A DNA stretch of 64,000 nucleotides from Ochotona curzoniae (GCF_017591425.1 NW_024466607.1:8998501-9062500); one strand, 5' to 3'; shown: positions 24,540-35,639, numbered from the stretch's first letter. The notes: a model not told the origin generated them from the sequence alone. Translations and numbers: made by a program.

Positions 24540-24725
24540 CTGCCCCCTCTTCAACGAATCCTCTGGAAACAACAGCCTCCACTTGCTTCCTCCATTCCTC
24601 TCTATCTCTCCAGAACTTGACCTTACAGAATCCAGCTTCCAACTCCACTGCAACCTCTAAAAGGCCCCCCTGACATAGCACATACATCCTTCTCAGCGCT
24701 GTGAATGGCACCTCTCCTGGCAGCT
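24540..24725 (+). repeat. L2 ORF2 relic, sense
   Basis: ACTTGCTTCCTCCATTCCTC, CTTACAGAATCCAGCTTCCA and CTCCACTGCAACCTCTAAAA match the L2 reverse-transcriptase region that encodes an LQSGFRPHHSTET-like peptide. Decayed. The pyrimidine-rich 24030-24540 may be part of the same element. Confidence 0.45.
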
Positions 24726-24784
24726 TCCAGCAGTGCTAACCGCACTCCTCCTGGAGCTCCTCTCCCTGTACTGATGTGAGGAGG

Positions 24785-25010
24785 CCACGTGGTACCGTGC
24801 AGAGCGGTTTTTGGAGCTCTAGAGATCTGACTTGCTTTCTCAGCTGTGTGGCTCCTAGCAGCCTGTGCAGCCTGAGCCCTACTTTGTTCACTTGTAAAAC
24901 ATGTGTAACATCATCTACCTGGCAGGATTGCTGCAAGGATTAGTGATGACTTATGTAAAAGGGCCAGGCACACAACAGGCACAAAATTGCAGTGACTGTC
25001 ACCTTGTAGG
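24785..25010 (+). repeat. MIR
   Basis: TCTCAGCTGTGTGGCTCCTA, TTCACTTGTAAAACATGTGT and GGGCCAGGCACACAACAGG follow the MIR core and tail. Confidence 0.8.
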
Positions 25011-25489
25011 ACATGGGACTGTGACACATCTAACTCACTCACTGGTCATCTCCACCTCGTAGGAGGTGTGAGTCTAGAATTAAACCTGTGACCTTCCCCA
25101 AGGGCAAGACTCACTTGAATCCCTCTTTTTTTTCTTAATAGCATTGTTATGCTTCTGGACATGGAAGTTCAAACCTTTCTCCTGCTCACTGCTCTTTAAG
25201 ACTCCCAACATTAGCCTCACACAGGCCACGCTTGTCAGTCAATCTCATGACAGCTTATTCTCACAGCATCACTGCCCACCGCCCTCCCTTCCCTTAGAGC
25301 ATCTTGGCTGGGGCTGAGCTGTCCATCCAGAAGCCCCACCCATCCTGCTGCCCTGACATCCTGCTCCTGCACCGCATGTACCTTTCCCAACAAGAAGCCT
25401 TCTCAGCCAGTGCTCTCTCCTCCCTCTCCTGGAGCCCCAGCTGTGTCACTGTTTCCTGCCTGTGTACACACACACTTTCCTTTCTCTAT

Positions 25490-25720
25490 TCTTGCAAACA
25501 TTTACTGAGCACCTATTCTATGCCAGGCACTGCACTGCCAGCTCTTGGCAATGACTCACCCCTGATGATTCAGACTAGCGAGGACTCGGCACTCACAGAT
25601 CTTCACAGTCGAGCAGGGAGGCAGCCACAGATGATAATAAGCACATGTCAGCATGGCCAGGGCTGGGATGCAGCAAAGGCTTGGGGCCCAGAAGAGCAGG
25701 TGGCTGTAGGACAGGGTCCA
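25490..25720 (-). repeat. L2 3' region, antisense
   Basis: Starts CAAACATTTACTGAGCACCT, ATTCTATGCCAGGCACTGC, the classic antisense L2 3' end, then decays. A 160-codon plus-strand frame at 25304-25786 overlaps this and is not considered a gene. Confidence 0.65.
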
Positions 25721-26143
25721 GGTCCCATCGGCAGCCATGCCCTCTCCCCCATAAACTCTGACTCAGTGTTCCAGCAGCCCTTCTAGAGTAGAGCTAGTCA
25801 GGAACCGCAATAGTCAACAGTGGAGGTACTCAGACCTAGAGGAACTCGGACTGGGCGCAGCCCAATCTAGGTGTGCAGCCAGCCTGCCACGGTCTACCTG
25901 TGCATCTTTGGGGAAGGTACTTAACATTTCCATGCAACTCTACCCCTTAAGTCCCAGGGTGGAAGAAAAGAAAAAGATACTTAGCAAAGGTTTAGCTGGG
26001 GCTGGGATAGGTGATTCAGGGCCTGTAACTTCCAGGGGTTTTGTAAGAAAAGGCTCCAAGCAAAGGCCTGCATACCAGCAAGGAGGATATTAGAGGGTGG
26101 GCAGAGCTCACTGGGCATCTTTCGCTAGCCTTTCTCAACTGTA

Positions 26144-26491
26144 TGCCATTTTTTTAAAAATATTTATTTTTATTATTTTTTTATTGGAAAGGCGGATATA
26201 CAGAGAGGAGAGACAGAGAGAAAGATCTTCCATCCGATGATTCACTCCCCAAGTGAGCGCAACAGCCGATACTATGCCGATCCAAAGCCAGGAGCCTCTT
26301 CCGGGTCTCCCACACGGGTGCAGGGTCCCAAAGCTTTGGGCCGTCCTCGACTGCTTTCCCGGGCCACAGGCAGGGAGCTGGAAGGGAAGCGGGGCTGCCA
26401 GGATAGAACCGGCGCCCATATGGGATCCCGGGCGTGCAAGGCAAGGACCTTAACCACTGCGCCAACATGCCGGGCCCCGTGCCATTTTTTT
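26144..26491 (-). mobile_element. Young C-type SINE with about 12-bp target-site duplication
   Basis: Antisense full-length C-repeat, very close in sequence to the copy at 13690-14020. It is flanked by TGCCATTTTTTT at 26144-26155 and again from 26480. The SINE runs from about 26156 to 26479 and ends in the reverse complement of GGGGCCCGGCATGTTGGCGC. Confidence 0.93.
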
Positions 26492-26499
26492 TTTTTTAA

Positions 26500-27115
26500 A
26501 GTCTCATACACTGACAGTCTACTATAGAAACTGTACAACCAGATGAACTGTCACCAACTGAATGCACCCATAACCCACACCAGGAAAGGGAAGCTCTGCT
26601 CACCTGCCCACCCTCCTTACACTGCTCCACACAGGGTAACAACTGGCCCACCTGCTAATAACAGAGATTTGTTCTGCTGTTTTCAAACTTCCTAGAAATT
26701 AAACCACACACTTTGGAAGTGCTCTTCCATGTCTGGCTCCTTGCTTTAGAGCCCACATCTGTGGGGTCCTCAGCATCTTTGCACAGAGCTGTGAATTGCT
26801 CTTTGTCATTCCTGTACAGTGTTCCATCAAGGCCTCTGCCTCCAGAGCTACCTGTTGTGTTGTTCATAGCTTGGAGGTAACATGAGTGATGCTGCCATCA
26901 CGAGCATCTTTTAGAGCATCTTTTTTGGAGAACCCGTGGACACACTGCTACTGGATCTAGAACCACTAGATCACAGGGTTGAGAGGTGAACTGCCTTCTT
27001 GGCAGCACTTGGTCTTGTCTATATTGTCCACGTTGGCTGTGTCATTAAGAGTATGACATTGTGGCTGTGAAGTGATGAGGATGAACCCTTTGCATGTGCT
27101 TGTTGAACCCTGGAA
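26500..27115 (-). mobile_element. L1 ORF2 3' part, antisense relic
   Basis: Landmarks of antisense L1: CAACTGAATGCACCCATAAC, TTGTTCATAGCTTGGAGG, AGATCACAGGGTTGAGAGG and CCCTTTGCATGTGCTTGTTG. Many disruptions. Confidence 0.6.
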
Positions 27116-28069
27116 GCCCTTCCCTTGTCAAGTGGAATCCCATAGTTAGCGCCTCCTGCTCTACATCTAATGTAGCTTCTATTTTTCTAAGTGTGCTGAT
27201 CAATACACCAAGGAACAAGGAAGAAACCGGTGGTGCCAGGAATGGGCAGCATTTACTGAGAGCTGTCTGGATCCCTGTGGTCTTCCTTTAAGTAACCCCA
27301 AGTAGAAACACAGAGAAAAACAGGGAAGAAAGGGCTGACCACTCATGGTGGAAGAGCAGGGAAGGATATGGGCATCTGACAGAATCAGAAAGGGAGATTG
27401 ATTCTCCATGGGAAAACTGAAATCTAAGAACAGATTCACTTCCAAATTTCCCCCTTTTGTCCAGTTCAACCTTTGGGGCAAAATCTAATAACACCATCTG
27501 ACATTTGTGACTGCCAAGTTTGTAAAAGTGGGCGGGCTGGTACCAAGTTGGGAGATCCTCTGATACAGAACTTGATCCTCATTTCCCTCCCAAATCAGAA
27601 GCCAGAAACACAACTGTCCGAACAACTGCTGTGCTCAACAGGTAGCAGACTTAGATCAATGAGGAATTCACGAAAGGATCTATGTTTATTAAAGAAGGGG
27701 GTGGCTGCTTTCTACAAATTGCCACCTATCCCCCAAATAACTAGCAGGTTAGTCATACAATGTCCATTTCAAAGATAAGCAACTTGAGGCTAAAGAATGA
27801 AAACAACATTCTTAGCATCACAGGCTTTTATATTTTTGAAGCAAAACTAGACCTGATGAAGCCCAGAGATGAGACTTCCATGGCCCAGAGAGCACCTTTA
27901 ATGATAAACTCCACCCCAGGACGCATAGATGCACGCGTGTGCACACATATTTATGCATGCACACACATAGACTCATCCAATAACCTTGTCCTGGAGCATT
28001 GTGACATGATACGGAATCCCCAATACCACCATGCGCTAGGGAATGGAGCCAGCACTCGTAAGGCACTGA

Positions 28070-28250
28070 GCACACGCCAGCACTTTTACAGACACTGCCC
28101 CCTTTAGTCCTCCCATTAACTCCCTGCAGAAAGCATTAACATTTCTACTTAAGAGATCAAGAAATTAGGATGTAAGGAGGCACAGTGACTACACAGGATG
28201 GGGATACAGAGCTGTACAGGGGCCCAGGTCCACTGGTCTCCAGTCATCAC
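28070..28250 (-). repeat. MIR/L2-type relic, antisense
   Basis: CTTTAGTCCTCCCATTAACT, TAAGAGATCAAGAAATTAGG and ACAGTGACTACACAGGATG match antisense MIR order. Confidence 0.6.
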
Positions 28251-28910
28251 TCTCTGTCAGGGAAATGGCACTGTTGTCATCCGTGGCACCACGTCTAGGG
28301 TTCTATGTCAGGTCCCTGAGGGTCCTCATAGGGCCCCAACACTCTTAGCAGCTCTCCACTCTTGGTGACCAAATAGAAAAAAAAATGTTCCTGGCTGTGA
28401 TCTTGCAGTGTGGGCGTGAGGAACAATTACTAAGAAAGATTATCAAGTATGGGAAGCCTACAAAATATGATTTGCACACTCGAGAATAATCACCCTGTGA
28501 ATACATACTGCCACATACAAGGGTCAAGGAGCCACCGCCTCCTCCTTGGAGGTTGAGTGCAGGTCTGTGCGTGCTTTCCCTCCCTGCTAGACACAGTAGC
28601 CTGAAGGGGAGGCCTGGCCAGTACTCCAGGTTGGTACCTGACAGGCAGAAGGGCAGCAGGATTCCAGCTGGCAGCCCCTGAACACCCCAGAGATCCTTCT
28701 AAGGGCCCCACCTTCTGCCTCTTCTGTCACAGCCCGAACAGGCTTGGAGCTGGGCTGGGTGGGCAAGGGTGATGTGACGTTTCCACCACCACTTTCTAAA
28801 CTTCCAAGGAAGGAGAACTAGACGGGGGGGTGGAAACAAGAGGAGCACAATGACTGCAAGGTCCTGGAGTCATGCGTACAGAAGCTGGCAATGTCAAGGC
28901 CCGAGACTAA

Positions 28911-28970
28911 CCACCCAATAAAAGCAGAATTGCATAAAAGCAACAGTGAATTTGAAAAAAAAAAAAACAA
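28911..28970 (+). other. AATAAA plus A-run, possible retroposed 3' end
   Basis: CCCAATAAAAGCAGAATTGC followed about 25 bases later by a run of 13 A resembles a polyadenylated retroposed end. The preceding 200 bases match no transcript I recognise. Confidence 0.2.
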
Positions 28971-29652
28971 AAAACCAAGATGGTCGGGTGCTGTGTGTTT
29001 TCCATCCTCCCAGGCGTTACTGGAATAAAATTATCCAAGGAAAAAAAAAATCAAAAACCCTTTGAAAACTAATACATTTAAGACTCACTATTTGGCCTCT
29101 TTTCTCTCTCTTTCTTTAACCACTCTGTACCCCCTATCTGCTGCAGTAAGCTCCATTTCTGGAGATGGTAAAAGTGCTTTCCTCTTTATCACCTGCAAAA
29201 TGCTGTATTTTAAGATCCAGAAAAATCATGCTTTTGCACTCCCTTCTGGAAGCATTTAATAATTGTTCACCACCAGGTAGAGAAATCTTTAAAAAAAAAA
29301 AAAGCTTACATCTGCACATACAAAGAGTCTAGACCTCACGTTATGATGAGTGGGGAAGAAGAGATGAGGGAAAAAGGCTCAGCCAGGAGAATTTCCTCTT
29401 CCTTAGCAAAACAGGGAACTGGTTTCAAGGAGAAGAAACAAAATAGAGAGGAGTGACAAAGGAGATATGTATTTGAGAGGAAGAACTAGGAGGTGGGGCT
29501 ATTTCCCTTCCACCCCAAGCACACACATGTACACACACTTCTAGCAGCCAAACCCAGAGAGAAAAACACAAGAGGCGACAGCAGGGGACATAACAAAAAA
29601 AATCTGTGCCTATGAACATATGGACAACTGTGATCATTAGAGCTATGGCTGG

Positions 29653-29675
29653 TGGTGTGTGTGTGTGTGTGTGTT
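29653..29675. repeat. (TG)n microsatellite
   Basis: About 23 bases of TG repeat after GGCTGG. Confidence 0.95.
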
Positions 29676-29689
29676 ATTGTTCCCAGTCT

Positions 29690-30130
29690 CTCAAATCACA
29701 ATCCTTGTCATTACAAGCTACAGCCGAACCTGTGCGGGTGGCTCTTCTGTGGAATGTTGGCTTGTCAAGGGCAGGCCATTCTGAGTGGCTTTGAGGTGCA
29801 CATTCCATGGATTACAGGATGTCACCGGATGCCAACGCTGGTCATTCCCTAAAAGCCCCACAGAGGCAGACAGGTAGGTGACCATGGAGCAGGGGGCAGG
29901 GAGGAACTGTCGTCCAGGCTCCTCCGCCTGGGGACACAGAAATCCACCTCTCTGCCAGGCTCCGTTGTGGTGTGCCACAGCAGAAAGCCCCTGTGGAAAT
30001 CAAGCCCCTCAAGCAAACTGTCAATTTCAAAGCTCCAAACCGTGACAAATGATTCACGAAGATTTGCCTGCAATGAGCTGATGGCTCAGGTTGCCTGGTG
30101 CGCTGTCTCAGGCATGAGGGAGAACCATTT
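29690..30130. promoter_or_regulatory. Repeat-free block near the exon, candidate conserved non-coding element
   Basis: About 440 bases with no recognisable repeat. Transcription-factor-like strings include CATTCC, TTTCAAAG and TGACAAATGATTCA near 30025-30055. It lies 0.6-1.1 kb from the CHCHD6 exon. Conservation cannot be judged from one sequence. Confidence 0.2.
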
Positions 30131-30764
30131 TTGCTTACCCTCCCAACCATCCCCTCATACATTTTTAACCCATTTCTTTGAAAAATCTTGCATGATCAAC
30201 AAATTAAGCCAAAAATAAATAAGTTACCAAATGAATTTTCAAGAATTGTTGTAGGGTTTTTCCTTATTTAGTTATTTATTTATTTTTAAAGACATGATGA
30301 TGTGTCTTTAAATCTCATTCATTTCAAAAGCTTATCCTTAGAAAAGCAGTGAGCGAATAGCAGTAGCGCCCTTTGATCTTCCCAACTCCCAGGAGAAAAA
30401 TCAATAATACAACTTTAATGTATTTGTATAGCAAGGCCTCACGTTATTATTATTTTTATCCAGTGCAGCTTAACTGAAGTGAAAAAGGTATACTGGTTCT
30501 CAGCACCGCCCTGTGGTGAAAGTGATTCTTTTCTAAAATTGAACTATAGCAGAGCCAGCCGCGTTCAAAAAAAAAAAAAAGGACCAATTAAAAACCAATT
30601 ATCTCTGTGAATGCAACTTGTTGAAAAGCAGGGCTTGTGGTGCTGGCTGTGGAATGCCGGTGGGCGTGTCCACAGGGTGGCTGGCCAAGGGGCCAGTAGG
30701 CAATCTCTGGCCCACAGCTCAGCGGCCTTTAAGGATCTGGCCCCTAGGAAAGCAGCCAAGCGTG

Positions 30765-30772
30765 AGCCTTAC
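30765..30772 (-). promoter_or_regulatory. 5' splice site of the CHCHD6 exon
   Basis: The exon ends GAAGCAG and the intron starts GTAAGGCT on the minus strand, a near-consensus U2-type donor. The junction falls exactly between codons, so with the phase-0 acceptor the exon is symmetric. Confidence 0.88.
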
Positions 30773-30856
30773 CTGCTTCTCCAGGCGCCCCAGCTGCTCC
30801 TTGTAGAAGCTGTCACGGCGTCTGAGCTCTGCCTCTCTGCTCTCCAACTCCCTGGC
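30773..30856 (-). CDS. CHCHD6: CHCHD6 (MIC25) internal coding exon, coiled-coil segment
   Basis: One internal exon of CHCHD6/MIC25, a CHCH-family protein of the mitochondrial inner-membrane MICOS complex that supports cristae junctions. Read on the minus strand, the 84 bases give 28 codons with no stop, starting ARELESREAELRRRD and ending FYKEQLGRLEKQ. From memory this matches human CHCHD6 at about residues 138-165; human has T, E, I, R and K at a few positions where this copy has S, G, L, K and Q. The segment is highly charged and heptad-like, fitting the coiled coil between the N-terminal domain and the C-terminal CHCH domain. The paralogue CHCHD3 is similar only around the FYKEQL motif, so CHCHD6 is the better call. 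The acceptor is TCTCCCACTAG just before GCC; the donor is CAG followed by GTAAGG. A branch-point-like CTAAC lies with its A at 30882, 26 bases from the exon. Both ends are phase 0. The neighbouring exons were not found in this window. Confidence 0.93.
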
Positions 30857-30890
30857 CTAGTGGGAGAGAACAAAGCCCCTGTTAGCCAGC
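30857..30890 (-). promoter_or_regulatory. 3' splice site with branch point of the CHCHD6 exon
   Basis: On the minus strand a GGCTAAC branch-point-like motif is followed by a pyrimidine-rich run (TTTGTTCTCTCCC) and then ACTAG just before the first exon codon, GCC. Branch A to exon distance is 26 bases, within the normal range for U2-type introns. Confidence 0.85.
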
Positions 30891-30944
30891 AGCGTGGGTG
30901 CTGGGACTATGCTGCAAGGAAAAGGCGACTGACATTTCTGCTCA

Positions 30945-31330
30945 CAACACAATGAGAAGAGCAGCAATGATGGAGGGAGAATGCTATGATATGCCAGATC
31001 CTTCACATACATTGCGTTTTAATTTTCACAACAACCCTTCGAGGTGGGAAATTACTGTAATGATCCTGCAGATGATAATCACTAGTGTTTATTGAATGCT
31101 TACTATCTGCCAAGTGCTGTTTTCCATGTTTCCTACAGACGATTTCCTTTGATTCTTGCAATGCAGCTGAAAGTGGTGGGATTAGTGTGATGCCCCATTA
31201 TAGATGAGACAGACACCCATCCACAGAGGGGCTAAGTAGCTGTTCAAATACTCACAGCTACTCAGAGAGGAGCTGAGGTCTGAACTGAGAGTGGCTGGCT
31301 GAGGTGCTATGCTACCCTGAGCTGCAGTCT
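30945..31330 (-). repeat. Two consecutive MIR-class relics, antisense
   Basis: 30950-31075 holds TTAATTTTCACAACAACCCT and TCGAGGTGGGAAATTACTGT. 31080-31330 holds GTTTATTGAATGCTTACTAT, CCCCATTATAGATGAGACAG and ACTCACAGCTACTCAGAG. Both are antisense MIR/L2 tails placed just upstream of the CHCHD6 exon. Confidence 0.75.
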
Positions 31331-31529
31331 GGGAAGGCCAGAATTGTGTGTTGGCTTTAGAGGTAGGTACATTTGGCACGGAATTTAATCTCTAAGCTGG
31401 AAAAAGTGAGTATGCGTATACACCTCCAGCATCGCTCACCTGATGGCAATGCTGGAATGCCTCCTGGCCAGTGTCTTCCCTTCAGTTACAGTTACAGTCA
31501 GGACAAGGGCTCAGCTAACTGGGCAGACA

Positions 31530-31700
31530 GCCTAGAGCCAGCAGCTCTGAGGCTAAACCTAGCCCTGCCCTTAACTAGTGGGGGTGAGCTTAAGCAATTT
31601 TCTTAACTTAGCCAAGTTCCTCACTTCCTCAAAAGTGACCCTCCCTACCTCACAAGACTGTTCAGAAGATTAAAGGAAAACCCAGCAGAAACGGGCAGGG
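31530..31700 (+). repeat. MIR
   Basis: GAGCTTAAGCAATTTTCTTA, GTTCCTCACTTCCTCAAAAG and TACCTCACAAGACTGTTCAG follow the sense MIR. Confidence 0.75.
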
Positions 31701-32244
31701 ACACAGGCCTCCACAAAGGGTCACCAGCCTTGAGGCAGCATCAGATCTCACTGGGACACCCATGCTGCAGGAGCCTTTGATGAGAACAGACCCCACGGCC
31801 AGCACTGCTGCCTCCACATGCAGTAGAGACCATGGCAACGCAGCACAGTGGGCTGAGGTGGACGCTTTGGCACTTGCCTAGAAGAATAACACCCCTCACT
31901 CATATCATCTCTGTACTGGAGCTGAGTGTGCCCAAACACTGTTCTGGTCCCTGGTGGCACTGAATTCTCACCACTTCCAAGAGCATAGCCAGTCAGCAGT
32001 GTCCCGCATATTACTTTCTTCTTAGCACACTACAGTATTGGCACGTAGCTTTGAGTCAAAACTAAAGGGCAAAACAAGGAAAAAGGATTTCTGAAAGCTC
32101 ATTTCCTTGGCGATGTTACTCTTACTGGCATGAAACCTTCAGGATGCATCAGCAAGGTGGTCAATGAGGGGAGCTGAAGAGGCAGAGGTGCCTGTAAGTG
32201 CTTAACACCAAAGGGAGAGGCTCAGGGGAGATGCTAGGGCCAAG

Positions 32245-32395
32245 GGGTTGCTCAGCCATCTGGACAACTGAGAGCTGAGTTCTAACACCAGCTCTACCCT
32301 TCACTAAGTGGCCTGTTCCAAGCCTGAGCAAGCTGCCCTTTTCCTGGGGCTTTTCCCCTTACCTAGAAAAGAAAGACAAAGTAATAACTTGGCTC
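32245..32395 (+). repeat. MIR
   Basis: GAGTTCTAACACCAGCTCTA, CCTGAGCAAGCTGCCC and CCCCTTACCTAGAAAAGAAA are eroded MIR core landmarks. Confidence 0.55.
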
Positions 32396-33544
32396 CCCAT
32401 GCAGTGGTAGAAGAGCTAAACATGCCAAGCAGGACTGTGGAATGCCAACACTCCCGAAAAGCTAAACACAAACACTGAATGCTGGGGATTTCTCCCAGGA
32501 GTTTGCAAAGTGGAGGCTGGGGCTGAGTCCCAGGAACGCAAGCATGGCTAATCTGTGCTGGGCCTCTTAGCAGCCCAGCACTGAACTGTTAAGGATCCCT
32601 GGTGCAATCAGAGGAGAAGCTCGTCACATACAATTAAGCAGCCAGCACAGGAACATCTCCCAGGGCTCTGGACCTGCCATTTTCTGGCTAGTCATCCCAG
32701 CCAGGCAAGGAGATGACACTGGAAAGCAAAACCATCATGAGGCTCTTCAACTGCCATTTACAAGGGACAAGTGGGGCAGCAGAGACAAGGAGTCTCATCC
32801 AAGGGTCCACCCACCATTCAAATGACACACTGTGATGGCTTCCCCGCGCAGAGAATGCAGGAATGCTCGGCACAGAGCTTCAGGGCTGTGGCCAGCTAGA
32901 TATCCTTGTTGGGAGTTGGACAAAGAACTAAAGCACTGAACAGAGGTGCCCAACCATCCAGCGGCTCTTCCTCTGACAAGAAGACTGCCTATGCATTGCA
33001 GGAGTTCTGAGGACATTGTTCTAATCCCATCAAGCTGCAACAAGTAGGTAATCTAAGTCTGAACGATGTAATGAGCTGCTTAGAGAGGGGGAGTCTGTCT
33101 CTCCCACTTGTAGGGAAGCGCTCTGGCTTGTGCCGTTCTCTCCAAAGTCTTGATTTCCATTACAGGTGAGCCAGCAAGGTGGCTAGCTCTCTGCTTCTGT
33201 TTCATTCAGCACCAGACACTTCTCACCAGCTCTATTAATCTCTGAGATCTACAGTAAAATTCCAGTGATTGACAATAGACAGAAGAACACATATTGAAAA
33301 TAGCTAGGGAAAAGGAACGTGATACAAATGTCTGGATGTCAATGCCTGGCCCAGAACATACCCTCTGTGATTCAGTTTTGATGAGCGAGGGAGGGCAGAC
33401 TGGTCTCCGTACACAGTTGCGCAATAGCCTAATACTTGCTTCCTAACACTCACAAGAGGCCACGCAACACGCAGCTCTCAGCATGGCACTGGGATTAAGG
33501 AGCACGGGCAGGTTTCACTGACTGGCTCTGTAATTTATCAGAAC

Positions 33545-33720
33545 GCTATAGAGCGTCTCCTCTGTGACAGACACGATTGCAAAGGGATCGGGGCTACAAC
33601 AGGGAAGCCAGAGAGAAAGCTTCTGCTCTCGTGGAGCTTAGATCCCAGTGGGAGAGGCAAATGCGTGTGCAGATAAATAAGGCAATCTCGGAATGATATG
33701 TGCCAGGGAGACCAGAAGAC
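33545..33720 (-). repeat. L2 relic, antisense
   Basis: GGATCGGGGCTACAACAGGG, CTCTCGTGGAGCTTAGATCC and AGTGGGAGAGGCAAATGC match the antisense L2 3' segment. Confidence 0.75.
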
Positions 33721-33730
33721 AGAATCACTC

Positions 33731-33741
33731 GGGGGGGGGGG
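33731..33741. repeat. Poly-G run of 11
   Basis: Eleven consecutive G at the end of the L2 relic. Runs like this are error-prone in sequencing and assembly, so its true length may differ. Confidence 0.9.
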
Positions 33742-34559
33742 TAGCAGGCTGCTGTTTTCTCTAAGGAGATTTCCAAGAAAGTCTTCTGGGGGAAAAAAAA
33801 ATCGGAATTATGTAAATTGTCTCTAATACAAAGATAAAACATCACCACTGTGAAAATGCGCTCAATGAATGAGGGCCTTTGAATGGCAAACTGAAGGGAT
33901 CTTCTGTGATGGAGTCAAGGACCTCCTCCAGCCATGATGGAATGAAGAGTTCACACACTGATGCATCCACCCTGCTCCAAACACATCAGAAAGACAACCA
34001 CAAAGACACTGACAGGCTCAGAAACAAGATGAAAGTATCCAATACAGAACAGGTATACCAAGCAGTGGGTTGGGCTCAAGACCAGACCTGCTGGGTCCTG
34101 GGTCTGGAGCAGGCCAGGATCTGTCTTTACCCTAGGGGATTCAAAACCATATTCCACAGAGGCAGAAGGGGCAGCCAGACTGGACACATGGGGTCCAGAG
34201 CTCCCCGTCGCATTAAGAAGCTGAGATACGACAATGATTCTGAGTTTGCTTAAACAGAAGCATCCGGAAGGTACACAAGTAGCCCCTTGACCACCAATGA
34301 GCCTGTAATTCCACTGGTTCAGTTCTTGGTTCTGTACTATCCCCAGTTTCACCACCAAGAGGCTGTAGTCAGACCTGGCCCTGAACTGGGGTGCAGGTGT
34401 AAGCAACTATAGAAATGCCAAGCCAGGAGAAAAGGACGCGGGAAACAGAAAAACAAAAAAATAAAAAAACAGGGCAAAAATCATACTTCCACTCAAAATG
34501 AGCCTTTAAAACAAACCTCAGATATATAAAAAGATGTTTAACTTCTTAGAAAGACAGCC

Positions 34560-34830
34560 TATGAACTCAGCAATTCACTCCAGAAGAAATCAACTTTATG
34601 ACAAGTACGTGACAAAGCACTGCTTAAGACATTTTATTGTGGAAAAACTTAAACACAAGACAGAGCAGTATAATAAATCCCCTTATGGTTATCACCAAGC
34701 TTCTCCAATTAGAAACTAAGGGATCTTCTGGCACTTCCACTCTCCACCCTCTTCTACAAAGTTTCTTACATATATATAATTCATTCTTAACATTATCAGC
34801 TATCCATTTGATAAAGGATTTTAAATATAT
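34560..34830 (+). repeat. Ancient L1M-type 3' fragment
   Basis: ATTTTATTGTGGAAAAACTT, AGAGCAGTATAATAAATCCC and TATCACCAAGCTTCTCCAAT match the start of the same old 3' region seen at 5690-6425. Weak. Confidence 0.4.
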
Positions 34831-34919
34831 ATATTAGATACGTTTATGTTCCTCAGATTATTATGAAAGAATAGCTTCTCATTTATAAAAAAATGAACTA
34901 TGAACTTGAAGCAGGCAAA

Positions 34920-35287
34920 TCAGGGCCAGTGAAGCGGTACAGCTTGTTACGCCACCACCTGGGACCCAGACAACCCACATGAGCACTGGCTGGAGTTCCA
35001 GCTGCTTCATCTCTGATTTAGTTCCCTGTTAATGCATTTGGAAAAGCAGCAAAAGATGGGCCAATTACTTGGGGCCCTGCCACACAAGTGGGAGATCCAA
35101 ATGGAGGCCCAAGCTCCTGGCTTCAACCTGGCTCAATTCTACCCAGTGTGGTTATTTGCAGAATAAACAAAGGTATCTCTCTGTGTCTTTCTCTCTCCTC
35201 CCTTTCCTCCCTCCCCTCTTCTCCTCCCTTTCTCTATAACTCTGCCTTTCAAACACACATTTTTTTTTAAATAAATCTTTTTAAAAC
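34920..35287 (+). mobile_element. C-type SINE, old copy with expanded pyrimidine tract
   Basis: CAGGGCCAGTGAAGCGGTAC at the head; TTACTTGGGGCCCTGCCACA and CAAGTGGGAGATCCAAATGG in the body; CTCTGCCTTTCAAACACACA and AAATAAATC at the tail. Its TC-rich region (about 35171-35245) is longer than in other copies. Confidence 0.8.
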
Positions 35288-35504
35288 TGAGCAAATCCCC
35301 AAGTTATATATGATAAATTTAAAATCTCCAAATAAAAAGAAATGAAAACTATAAGCTTAAGACTGGGGAAAATTACACAAACGTAAGTCAGGACATACAA
35401 ATAGATGACAAAAAACTTGGGAAGTGAAAAAGAGGTACAGAAAATCATGAAATGGGCTGGTAGGCCCATCACATATCTGATGACTGTTCCAGAAGACAAG
35501 CAGG

Positions 35505-35625
35505 GAAAAGGTAGGCAGGAAGGAAAAAAAGGAGAGGCAGGAGGAGAAAGGAGAGGGAGAAGGGTGGAAGTGAAAGCAGAAGGCAAGTTAGAGGTAGGGA
35601 AAGGAAGAAGAGAAGGGTAAGATGA
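35505..35625. repeat. Purine-rich tract, about 120 bases
   Basis: GGAAGGAAAAAAAGGAGAGG-type sequence almost free of pyrimidines for long stretches. It lies about 260 bases from the pyrimidine tract of the SINE at 35171-35245. Confidence 0.85.
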
Positions 35626-35639
35626 AGACAACAGAGTGG

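Larger units (their letters stand above)
1..30772 (-). other. CHCHD6: Inferred CHCHD6 intron downstream of the exon (continues past the window edge)
   Basis: Sequence 3' of the recognised exon on the coding strand. No part of the expected next exon (which in human starts with an AEMYK-like peptide) or of the C-terminal CHCH exons was found, so the intron is inferred to exceed 30 kb. Human CHCHD6 is known for very long introns, which fits. Besides the repeats listed separately, the larger stretches where I see nothing definable are 1-359, 1923-2670, 2946-4130, 4510-5140, 6426-7790, 10066-11415, 12981-13670, 14250-15090, 15431-16140, 19470-20440, 20680-21330, 27115-28070 and 28250-29650. They hold mostly AT-rich or unremarkable sequence without splice-flanked open frames. 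Confidence 0.75.

Noticed and set aside
25304..25786. 160-codon open frame on the plus strand
   Set aside because: Overlaps an antisense L2 relic, low-information S/P/L-rich peptide, no homology or splice context.
26181..26468. 95-codon frame with apparent relatives at 13723-13995 and 41743-42054
   Set aside because: The similarity comes from shared C-type SINE sequence, not from a protein family.
28740..28970. Processed pseudogene suggested by AATAAA and an A-run
   Set aside because: The upstream sequence matches no transcript I recognise and no target-site duplication was seen; kept only as a weak feature.
30475..30525. CTCF-like CCGCCCTGTGGTG
   Set aside because: Spacing and several core positions deviate from the CTCF motif; not called as a site.
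33951..34406. 151-codon open frame on the minus strand, with a 124-codon frame opposite
   Set aside because: Two opposing frames over the same bases with no recognised domain; most likely chance in GC-balanced sequence.
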